Shown: positions 1-6,131 of the stretch, one piece after another
How the letters are laid out: each line of letters begins with the position of its first letter
Numbering within the stretch: the first letter of the stretch is position 1
Assembly (NCBI GenBank): GCA_050250395.1
Contig: JBFWOQ010000078.1
Coordinates: 1 to 6,639 of the forward strand
Direction: 5' to 3'
DNA length: 6,639 nucleotides
Source of the DNA: JAGPUQ01 sp050250395
GTDB lineage: Bacteria > Pseudomonadota > Gammaproteobacteria > Pseudomonadales > Porticoccaceae
Position numbers and translations under genes: made by a program
The notes under the pieces: generated by a model
What the model was told of the DNA's origin: nothing
The model's database searches: none
What the model saw: only the letters and a program-made list of their open reading frames with translations

Positions 1-647
1 CCCAGGCCGAGCAAATCGCGGTCATGCTGCAACCGGGCGGCAACGATTCGGTGCATGCACTGTGGCCGGAAGCCCCCGAGCTCGATTACGCTCTGCCGGA
101 CTACGATCTCCGTCTGGCGTTCCGACCCCTGGATTTTATCCAGGTCAATGGTGCCATGAACCAGCGCATGATCGAGATGGCGCTGACCCTGCTCGATCTC
201 CAGGCCAGTGACGACGTGCTTGACCTGTTCTGCGGGCTCGGCAATTTCACCCTGCCGCTGGCGCGGCGCGCGCATTCGCTGGTCGGGGTCGAGGGCGAGC
301 ATGGTCTGGTCGAACGTGCCCGCGAGAATGCCCGCGCCAATGGCATCGCCAACGCCGAGTTTTTCGTCGCTGATCTGATCCAGGATCAACGCCATGCCAC
401 CTGGGCCGGCCGGCGTTATCACAAGCTACTGTTGGATCCGGCCCGCGCCGGTGCCGATCAGGTGCTGGCCTGGCTGCCACTGGCGGCGATCGAGCGCATC
501 GTCTACGTCAGTTGTCATCCCGGCACCCTGGCCCGCGACGCCGGCCTGCTGGTACATCAACACGGCTTTCGCCTGCGCGCGGCCGGGGTGATGGACATGT
601 TTCCACACACCGCCCACGTTGAATCGATCGCGGTGTTCGAACGCTGA
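1..647 (+). CDS. rlmD: 23S rRNA (uracil(1939)-C5)-methyltransferase RlmD, 3' part
   Basis: RlmD (RumA) transfers a methyl group from S-adenosylmethionine to C5 of a conserved uridine in 23S rRNA. About 214 codons are present and the reading frame is open to the left edge (first full codon at 3), so the ATG at 24 is internal. Visible landmarks are DFIQVN, the SAM-binding loop DLFCGLGNFTLPLA (222-263), the LLLDPARAGA motif (its Asp codon at 435-437), the catalytic-loop motif VYVSCHPGTLARD with the presumed nucleophile Cys at 513-515, and the family-typical ending HTAHVESIAVFER with the presumed catalytic Glu at 621-623. The TRAM domain and the iron-sulfur cysteines of the family would lie upstream of the window. 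The region looks intact. The TrmA and RlmC paralogues are less likely because of the motif wording and the C-terminal ending. No terminator is visible after the stop; decayed sequence begins directly at 648. Confidence 0.93.
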   Translation, partial: QAEQIAVMLQPGGNDSVHALWPEAPELDYALPDYDLRLAFRPLDFIQVNGAMNQRMIEMALTLLDLQASDDVLDLFCGLGNFTLPLARRAHSLVGVEGEHGLVERARENARANGIANAEFFVADLIQDQRHATWAGRRYHKLLLDPARAGADQVLAWLPLAAIERIVYVSCHPGTLARDAGLLVHQHGFRLRAAGVMDMFPHTAHVESIAVFER

Positions 648-808
648 GCGGCAAACCGACGAAATCCCGCATACTTGCGGCACAGTCGTGGTCGAGGTGG
701 CGGCCATCGATCGATGTGTTCGCTCTGTCGTGGGCCTACCAGCCGCAACTTTCCCCGGCTGAAAGGCGCATTGCCTACCTCGCTGCCGACGATGGCAAGC
801 CGGCCTTG
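648..808 (+). pseudogene. Decayed 5' remnant of an S9-family peptidase gene (paralogue of the gene at 6132)
   Basis: This stretch aligns in three blocks to the leader and 5' end of the peptidase gene that starts at 6132. Block 1, 661-707 against 6087-6133, matches at 40 of 47 bases by my count and covers the leader, the Shine-Dalgarno and the first two bases of the start codon. Block 2, 708-771 against 6238-6301, matches at 56 of 64. Block 3, 766-808 against 6443-6485, matches at 41 of 43. A looser match reaches back to 648 (gcggca, as at 6078), just after the rlmD stop. The first gap removes the signal-peptide codons and the ATG (now ATC) and breaks the frame. The second removes 147 bp in frame. 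The surviving frame reads IDVFALSWAYQPQLSP and then RRIAYLAADDGKPAL before a stop at 815-817. It has no start codon and is certainly non-functional as a peptidase. Confidence 0.85.
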
Positions 809-981
809 TGTACCTGATCGCCGCCGACGTAGCGTTGGCGCGCGGGGAGCCAGCGCAAGGGCTCAGCCTTGCCGAGCAGGCGCTGCGGGTCTACACGCTG
901 GCTGAGACCGTCGAGCCTGGACGACGCGAACGCGCCCTCGTAGTCGCCACCCAGGGGCGAGAGCTGCTGGAGCAGCACTGA
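808..981 (+). pseudogene. 3' fragment of an unidentified helix-rich (possibly TPR) gene
   Basis: Homology to the S9 peptidase gene stops at about 808. From there another frame reads sensibly to a TGA at 979-981: VYLIAADVALARGEPAQG, then LSLAEQALRVYTLAE, ending in RELLEQH. The spacing of Ala, Leu and Gly (ARGEPAQGLSLAEQAL) resembles the second half of a tetratricopeptide repeat, as found at the C-terminus of TPR proteins and some TPR-bearing Ser/Thr kinases. That family guess is inference. There is no ATG. The GTG at 808 lies at the junction and has no clear ribosome binding site. I read this as the 3' stump of a gene whose 5' part was lost in the same rearrangement that shortened the peptidase remnant. 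A short live gene using GTG 808 cannot be excluded. Confidence 0.4.
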
Positions 982-1040
982 ACCGATGCTCGCGGCAGAC
1001 CGGCGTGCGACATTCCCGGACCTTTTTGCGCCATTGCAAT

Positions 1041-1056
1041 CAGGACCCCTGCAATG
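1041..1056 (+). promoter_or_regulatory. Ribosome binding site and ATG for the large exported protein
   Basis: CAGGA at 1041-1045 lies eight bases before the ATG at 1054, a normal Shine-Dalgarno spacing. A second candidate lies downstream: GGAG at 1085-1088, seven bases before an in-frame GTG at 1096. The sequence does not decide between the two. No convincing -35/-10 pair is visible in 982-1040, so the promoter is not located. Confidence 0.5.
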
Positions 1057-4000
1057 CCGGCATCCTGCCGTGCAGCGGCGGGTCGGAGACTCGCCGTGCT
1101 ACGCCTCCAGGCCGTCCTTCCTGCTGCCCTTTTCGCCCTTTTGACCTTGTTGACGCCGCACCCCGGCGTTGCCGGTGAGGTTACGCAACCGTTGTTCCGC
1201 GACGGCTTTGAAGGCGAGTTCTTTCCTCCCATCCTGCAGCCGATTGCCAACCAGCAGGCCAGTCTCGGTACCACCTGGCGACTGCGTGCCGTGGGCAGTT
1301 CAGAACAAGTCAATGCAGTGCTGCGCTTCGAGTTCCTGCAGGCCCCGCCGGGTGCCGCGGTGGTAGAGCCCGAGATCGGTCTGCTGCAGTGGACGCCGAC
1401 GGCCACGGGTCGATTCGACTTCGTGTTGCAGTTGTCCGACCGCGGGCTGGGCTTCGACCAGCAGGAATTTTCCATCGACGTCGTCGACCCTGGCAACCGG
1501 CCACCGCGTTTGCTGGGCCTGGCCGATCTGCGTACCCCGGCACTGCAGGCTTTCTCCTTGCAGTTGCAGGCCGAGGACGACGACCTCGGGGACAGCCTCG
1601 TGTTCGAACTGATTGCCGCGCCGTCCGGCATGATCCTGACCGGCGACACGCTCACATGGACGCCTGAGCTGGACCAGCTCGGACCTCACACGGTGGCCGT
1701 GCTGGTGCGCGACAGCGCGGCTGCCACGGACGCCGGCAGCTTCGTGCTCAACGTCGATGCCAACCAACCGCCGCTGGCCATCGACGACCACTACGAAGTT
1801 CGGGTCGGGCAGACCCTCGAAGTACCAGCCAGCTTCGGGGTGCTGGCCAATGACGTCGATCCCGAGCAGCAGCCGCTCAGCGCGCAGCTGCTCACCTCGC
1901 CCGGACTCGGCAGCCTGCTCGACTTCGCCAGCGATGGCGGCTTCCGCTTCCGCGCACCGGACAGCGATCCGTTCCCGCCGCCGGCACCAATGATCTACCA
2001 GCGCGGGCCGCGCCTGGACGAAATCTACGCGCCAGGCCTGGCTGCAGACATCAACGGCGATGGGTTTGTCGACGCGGTCTATTCCTTCTTCAACAACGGC
2101 CAGACCGCGATCAGCGGCGCCGACGGCAGCGCGCTGTGGGTGTTCGATCGCAGCGGCGCACAAGACTGCTTCGACTGGCTGGCGGGCGACGGCGGCCGCG
2201 TGCTGGCCGACATCGACGACAGCGGCTCGATCGCCTTTGTCTATCCCACGGCCTGTAACAACGCAGTCGATGAACTGCTGGCCCTCAATAACCAGGGAAA
2301 CCTCAAGTGGCGCTCGCCCCGCCTGTCCAAGCCGCATCCCGATTCGGTGGTGGCCTCCGGTCCGAATGCCGGGCAGCCGCTGCCGTTCATCGCCTCGCTG
2401 GCGCTGCATACCAGCCTCGGCGTCGCCCGGCTGCGGCCGCAGGATCCGCCGCGGCTGCTGCTGCGAAAGCTGATCCAGAACACCAATTTCACCTACTTCA
2501 GCGGCCCGGCCAACGCCAACCGCAATGCCGGCTGTCGCGGCGCTACCGGGCGCGAAGAGGACGAGGCACAGGCCTGTCGCGCCACCCTGCTGATCGACGG
2601 CAGCAACGGCAGCGTGGTCGAGGTGCTGGCCGCACCCAACCCGACCGGCGAAGGGACTGCGGGTGTAGCCAACGCCAGCCCGGCGCAAAACCATGCACCG
2701 CTCGCCGTCGATCTCGATGGCGACGGCGTGGTCGAAATCGTTTCCGGCTCCGACGTCTGGAAGCAGGATGCTGACGGTGCCTGGAGCCTGCACTGGCAGA
2801 CCGAACGAGAGCCCGCCACCCTGGCGGTGGCCGACCTGGATGGCGATGGCCTCGCCGAGGTCGTGCATATCCGCTACGAGAACGCTGTCAATAGTCCGCA
2901 CAGCGGCATCCTGATCTACCGTCACGACGGCAGCCTGCTGCGGCGGATTCCCTACACCGGCTGGCGCTTGAGTCACCTGAGCATTGCCGATGTCGATGGC
3001 GACGGCGTGCCGGAGATCCTCGCCGCTGCCGACGGCCGTCTGGAGGCCATTCGGCCCGACGGAACCCGTCTGTGGACCCATGTCGTTCCCGAGTTCGAGC
3101 CGCCTGTCGGCGGCGGCGCGCCGAGTTACCCGTCCATCGCACAGGCCCTGCGCGTCCGGAACGGCAACATCAACGTCTACGACCTCGACGGCGACGGCGT
3201 GGTCGAGGTCCTGCTCGCCTCGATTGCCGGGGTCGAAATCGTGGACGGCCGCAGCGGCGCGTCCAAGGCGCGCGTATTCCACTACGGCTGGGACGCCCGG
3301 CCGCTGGTGCATGTGCTCGATATCGACGGCGACGGCCACACCGAACTGCTGAGCATCAACACCCGTTCCTGCGGCGCACCGGCAGCGTTCTGCAACACGC
3401 CGGTGTTCATCCGCGGCAACCAGCCCTGGCTGCCCGGGCCGCGCATCGTCCATCAGATCAACTACCAGCCCGGCCAGATCGCTGCCGGCGGCACCGTGCT
3501 GCACGATCCCGTCGTGCCACGCAGCTACCGCGTGCCGGTCCAGCTTGGTGAGCAGGGCGATCCGCAGCAGATACGCACGACCCGCTTCGAGTATCTCGCC
3601 AGCGATGGCGGTGCCGACAGTGCGCCGGCCACGGTCAGCATCCGCATCCCGCCGGAGAACCTTCCCCCGGTGTTCACCTCGCGCCCGCCGCGCGCGGTGC
3701 GCATGGCGGTGGCCCCGGCGACCTATCCGGCCAGCGCGTTCGATCCGGAGGGCGGTCCAGTCACCTATCGACTGATCGAGCCGACTGGCAGCAACCTGTT
3801 CAATCTCGACCCGACCACCGGCGAACTGCAGATCATCACCTGCTGCGGAAGCTCGGGCCAGGTCCTGTACGGAGAAGGCAGTATCGTGTTCATCGCCATC
3901 GAAGCCAGCGACGCGCTGGGCGCGGTCGCAAGCCAGGGCTTTACCGTTCGCATGACCAGCCAGCAGGCTACGGTGCCGGATGTGCTGGGCCTGTCCTACC

Positions 4001-5898
4001 CGGCAGCCCTTGCCACACTGCAAGGCGCCGACCTGTTCGCCTACGAGCGCGCCGCGATCCACGACGCCAGCCCCGCTGGCACGGTGATCGGCCAGGATCC
4101 ATTGCCCGCGGCGACCGGCATTCCGGTCCAGGCCGAGGTTGGCCTGACCGTTTCGCTGGGCCCGGAACCGATCATCGTTCCGAATCTCGTCGGATTGGGC
4201 GAGGCCAGTGCTGCCACCTCGCTTGCCCAGCTTGGCTTCAGCCTGCTGTCGCCGCAGCGCGAGTTCGACCTGGTCGTCCCCGCTGGCGAGGTGCTGGCGC
4301 AGGATCCACCGGCGGGCACACGGGTCGTTCCTGGTTCGGCGCGGCTGACCGTCTCGGCCGGCAGCGGACTCGCGCTGCGCCTGTCGCGACAGCTGAGCAC
4401 GGTCGATGTGCCGATCGAGGTGACGCTGGTCGCCACCGATGTCAACGGCCAGCCAGTCGCGCCGCCGGCGGTAGTCTGGAGCATCGTCGCCGCCGATCCC
4501 CTGTTCGCCGATCCCGCGCCCAGCTTCGATGCCGGGCGAATCGTTTTCCCGGCCTTGGCCCGCGGCGCGTTCACCCTTACTGCCACCGAGCCGGGCAGCG
4601 GCCGTTCGGCGAGCTCGCGCTTTGCCGTCCATCATGCCGAACCGCCCGGCCAGACCAGCAATGCCGGTGAGTTTGCCCGCTACAGCGCGGTGCTGGAGGA
4701 ACTGTTCACCCTGCGCGACGCGTTGGTCCAGGCGCACGATGCCGACGACGAGCCGGCGATGCGGGCGATCCTCGCCGACATGCTGGTTGTCTGGCGCAGC
4801 TTTGATGTACTGCAGGTGCTGGGCTCGGCGCCGGTGGCGCCGGACAATGGTTTCCCGCTGCGCGCGGCCGACCTTGCTGCCCAGGGCTTCACGCCTACCG
4901 CCCAGGATGTGCTCTACAAGCAGGTGCTGCGTGAGGCAGCGGCCGATGCCGGCGCGCTGCTCGAGGCCTGGCGCGCGCCGCAGACCAGCGTTGCCGAGCT
5001 GTCGGAACTCGACACGCGGCTGCAGCAGCGCGCGCGCCGCCTGGCCGGCCTTTCGCCGAGTATCTATGGCCTGGTCGACGGCATTCCCGAGCTTCATGTG
5101 CTGCTCGCCGCCCGCCTGCCGCGCACGCTGGACCAGATGTTCGACGAGATCGAGCTGCTGTTGACCGGAGCGCCCGGCAAAGTGTCGCCGCGCTCGAAGT
5201 CCACGCTGCCCGAAGTGCTGACCTCGATCGCCGTCAACAAAATCGTCGAGTCGCTCAGCAGCGAGTACCAGCGTTTCAAGAAGGAGGCTTTCTTCTACGC
5301 CGGATGGACCACCGCGGTCGTTGCCCTGACCGCTCAGGTACGCAGCAGTGTCGATGCCGGCACGGCCGAAGCCGTGGTGTCCGGGCCTTCGCTGTCGATA
5401 CGGGTGTTCGGCGCCCCCTGGGCCATGATCGAAGGTGCCGGTTACGAACTCGATTACCCCGATCTCAATGAAGTGCTGATCGTCGGCCCCAACATCGCTT
5501 TCGTCGTCGAGGAGGCGATCGAAAAGTTCAAGGAGGGCTACCGCTTCTTCCAGGATATCGATCCAGATCTGCACTTCACCAACTTCGACCAGCTCAAGAA
5601 GCAGTATCGCGAGATCAAGCAGAAGATGATCGATTCCTTCGTCGATCCGACCCAGGCCATCGTCGATGAAGCCAGGTCGATGTACCAGCCGCCGATCGAG
5701 GCCGAACGCGGCTGCATCTTCGCCTTTGGGCCGTGCACCCAGATGCTCTACCCCGACGGATTCAAGTCGGTGTATTCACTGCCGCCAGATGCCTTTCTGC
5801 CGTTGCCGACGCTGATCGTGATCTTGGTGCTCAACCCGGTGACCGGAGCCGCCACCCTCGACCTTGTGCCCTTCCTTCCCACGGTGCGGGAGCCTTAG
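1054..5898 (+). CDS. Large exported multidomain protein: Ig-like, FG-GAP propeller, two PASTA domains, orphan C-terminus
   Basis: 1614 residues. The N-terminus looks like a Sec signal peptide (hydrophobic core about 20-34, cleavage near GVA-G at 38-41), followed by LFRDGFE (47-53). Then come, in order: two putative-Ig/cadherin-like domains (about 57-145 and 149-235, each with an LxWTP motif at 111-115 and 200-204); the first half of a third Ig-like domain (240-310, with VLANDVDPE at 263-271); an FG-GAP integrin-like propeller (about 325-805) with seven D-x-D/N-x-D/S-G calcium loops; the closing strands of the third Ig domain (FEYLASDG onward, 845-866); a fourth Ig-like domain (870-966); PASTA domains at 973-1036 and 1041-1103; a further Ig-like domain (about 1106-1195); and a mainly helical, unassigned region (1205-1614). 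The mature chain has ten cysteines in five local pairs. The modules suggest calcium-dependent binding outside the cytoplasm; ligand and function are unknown. There is no RTX, autotransporter or LPXTG signal. The gene appears to be transcribed alone. Confidence 0.9.
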   Translation: MPASCRAAAGRRLAVLRLQAVLPAALFALLTLLTPHPGVAGEVTQPLFRDGFEGEFFPPILQPIANQQASLGTTWRLRAVGSSEQVNAVLRFEFLQAPPGAAVVEPEIGLLQWTPTATGRFDFVLQLSDRGLGFDQQEFSIDVVDPGNRPPRLLGLADLRTPALQAFSLQLQAEDDDLGDSLVFELIAAPSGMILTGDTLTWTPELDQLGPHTVAVLVRDSAAATDAGSFVLNVDANQPPLAIDDHYEVRVGQTLEVPASFGVLANDVDPEQQPLSAQLLTSPGLGSLLDFASDGGFRFRAPDSDPFPPPAPMIYQRGPRLDEIYAPGLAADINGDGFVDAVYSFFNNGQTAISGADGSALWVFDRSGAQDCFDWLAGDGGRVLADIDDSGSIAFVYPTACNNAVDELLALNNQGNLKWRSPRLSKPHPDSVVASGPNAGQPLPFIASLALHTSLGVARLRPQDPPRLLLRKLIQNTNFTYFSGPANANRNAGCRGATGREEDEAQACRATLLIDGSNGSVVEVLAAPNPTGEGTAGVANASPAQNHAPLAVDLDGDGVVEIVSGSDVWKQDADGAWSLHWQTEREPATLAVADLDGDGLAEVVHIRYENAVNSPHSGILIYRHDGSLLRRIPYTGWRLSHLSIADVDGDGVPEILAAADGRLEAIRPDGTRLWTHVVPEFEPPVGGGAPSYPSIAQALRVRNGNINVYDLDGDGVVEVLLASIAGVEIVDGRSGASKARVFHYGWDARPLVHVLDIDGDGHTELLSINTRSCGAPAAFCNTPVFIRGNQPWLPGPRIVHQINYQPGQIAAGGTVLHDPVVPRSYRVPVQLGEQGDPQQIRTTRFEYLASDGGADSAPATVSIRIPPENLPPVFTSRPPRAVRMAVAPATYPASAFDPEGGPVTYRLIEPTGSNLFNLDPTTGELQIITCCGSSGQVLYGEGSIVFIAIEASDALGAVASQGFTVRMTSQQATVPDVLGLSYPAALATLQGADLFAYERAAIHDASPAGTVIGQDPLPAATGIPVQAEVGLTVSLGPEPIIVPNLVGLGEASAATSLAQLGFSLLSPQREFDLVVPAGEVLAQDPPAGTRVVPGSARLTVSAGSGLALRLSRQLSTVDVPIEVTLVATDVNGQPVAPPAVVWSIVAADPLFADPAPSFDAGRIVFPALARGAFTLTATEPGSGRSASSRFAVHHAEPPGQTSNAGEFARYSAVLEELFTLRDALVQAHDADDEPAMRAILADMLVVWRSFDVLQVLGSAPVAPDNGFPLRAADLAAQGFTPTAQDVLYKQVLREAAADAGALLEAWRAPQTSVAELSELDTRLQQRARRLAGLSPSIYGLVDGIPELHVLLAARLPRTLDQMFDEIELLLTGAPGKVSPRSKSTLPEVLTSIAVNKIVESLSSEYQRFKKEAFFYAGWTTAVVALTAQVRSSVDAGTAEAVVSGPSLSIRVFGAPWAMIEGAGYELDYPDLNEVLIVGPNIAFVVEEAIEKFKEGYRFFQDIDPDLHFTNFDQLKKQYREIKQKMIDSFVDPTQAIVDEARSMYQPPIEAERGCIFAFGPCTQMLYPDGFKSVYSLPPDAFLPLPTLIVILVLNPVTGAATLDLVPFLPTVREP
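2047..3345 (+). repeat. Seven FG-GAP calcium-loop repeats (propeller region of the large protein)
   Basis: The repeats encode a D-[LIV]-[DN]-G-D-G-x-x-[DE] core. The cores start at residues 332 (DINGDGFVD), 386 (DIDDSGS, degenerate), 553 (DLDGDGVVE), 594 (DLDGDGLAE), 646 (DVDGDGVPE), 710 (DLDGDGVVE) and 756 (DIDGDGHTE). Most are followed by a second strand motif with DG and a tryptophan, such as ADGSALW at 356-362 and PDGTRLW. This fits integrin-alpha-type blades, in which each loop binds calcium. Spacing is 41-64 residues except for 167 between the second and third loops. That gap may hold an eighth blade without the calcium loop (LLIDGSNGSVVEV, 512-524) and a cysteine-bounded acidic insert (494-508). 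Confidence 0.85.
3970..4362 (+). repeat. Tandem PASTA domains in the large protein
   Basis: There are two copies of the pattern VP-[DN]-[LV]-x-G-L, an Ala/Leu helix, then V-[IL]-x-Q-D-P and a closing TVS strand. The first copy is residues 973-1036 (VPDVLGL, VIGQDP at 1011-1016, LTVSLG). The second is 1041-1103 (VPNLVGL, VLAQDPPAGT at 1080-1089, LTVSAG). PASTA domains are best known from penicillin-binding proteins and Ser/Thr kinases of Gram-positive bacteria, where they can bind peptidoglycan fragments. Here no kinase or transpeptidase is attached, so peptidoglycan binding is only a possibility. Confidence 0.85.
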
Positions 5899-5937
5899 CT
5901 TGCAGCGCGCAGAGCACGCGGATGTAGAGAGCAGGGA

Positions 5938-5968
5938 TGTTGCACCGACGGCCGTCTTGGTCGCAACG
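5938..5968 (+). repeat. Inverted repeat 40 bases after the large gene
   Basis: GTTGCACC (5939-5946) can pair with GGTCGCAAC (5959-5967) leaving one bulged C. The loop contains the perfect 10-base palindrome GACGGCCGTC (5947-5956). No T-run follows, so it is not a standard intrinsic terminator. It could protect the 3' end of the transcript or be chance in GC-rich DNA. Confidence 0.3.
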
Positions 5969-6025
5969 ATGACGCAGCAGGATGCCGTGGAATCTGGTCA
6001 GATGCGCGCACGGCGGCGGCACCAG

Positions 6026-6045
6026 CGCCCCCAGTGGGGCGATTT
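6026..6045 (+). terminator. Weak intrinsic terminator candidate
   Basis: CGCCCC (6026-6031) and GGGGCG (6036-6041) form a six-pair all-GC stem around a four-base CAGT loop, followed by ATTT. The stem is strong for its length but the T-run is only three bases. It lies about 130 bases after the large gene and about 90 before the peptidase gene, a sensible place to separate the two transcripts. Confidence 0.35.
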
Positions 6046-6062
6046 CGAACCGTCATGGCCAA

Positions 6063-6095
6063 GTGCCGCCGGTGTAGGCGGCACCGGAAATCCGG
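6063..6095 (+). repeat. Two adjacent inverted repeats upstream of the peptidase gene
   Basis: GTGCCGCC (6063-6070) and GGCGGCAC (6077-6084) are a perfect eight-pair stem with a six-base loop. Overlapping it by one base, CCGGA (6084-6088) and TCCGG (6091-6095) form a second short palindrome. They lie just upstream of the block conserved in the dead peptidase copy, which does not preserve either structure. They could be an operator, a terminator stem without T-run, or chance. Confidence 0.3.
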
Positions 6096-6131
6096 CATAC
6101 TTGCGACCCCTTCGTGGTCGAGGTGGTTGCC
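6087..6131 (+). promoter_or_regulatory. Leader of the S9 peptidase gene with -10-like box and Shine-Dalgarno
   Basis: This stretch is preserved in the dead copy at 661-705, including CATACTTGCG and the run from TCGTGG to AGGTGG. CATACT (6096-6101; 670-675 in the copy) is a plausible -10 box about 30 bases before the start codon, but no good -35 box sits 17 bases further up. AGGTGG (6121-6126) is the ribosome binding site, five bases before the ATG at 6132 and eleven before the ATG at 6138, so it favours the first. Preservation may only reflect recent duplication, so the promoter call is tentative. Confidence 0.4.

Noticed and set aside
675..905. A 76-codon + strand frame starting at ATG 675
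   Set aside because: It runs through the peptidase remnant in the wrong frame relative to the paralogue and gives an Arg-rich sequence without homology to it.
1023..1040. T-run (1023-1027) and ATTGCAAT palindrome (1033-1040) as terminator or operator before the large gene
   Set aside because: No stem precedes the T-run and an eight-base palindrome alone is not significant.
1081..1110. Twin-arginine (Tat) signal in GRRLAVL of the large protein
   Set aside because: The residues after RR do not fit the RRxFLK consensus and the hydrophobic core is strongly Sec-like.
891..1655. A 254-codon open frame on the - strand crossing the start of the large gene
   Set aside because: It overlaps the gene stump and the first Ig-like domain. 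It is Arg/Ser-rich, low-complexity and without motifs, so it looks like a shadow.
1300..5574. A 1424-codon open frame on the - strand opposite the large gene
   Set aside because: Its codons are exactly antisense to the + strand codons, so it can only be closed by TTA, CTA or TCA in the + gene. Those codons are rare in GC-rich genes, and the frame ends at the TCA at 1300. The translation has no recognisable domains, while the + strand shows a signal peptide and clear domains.
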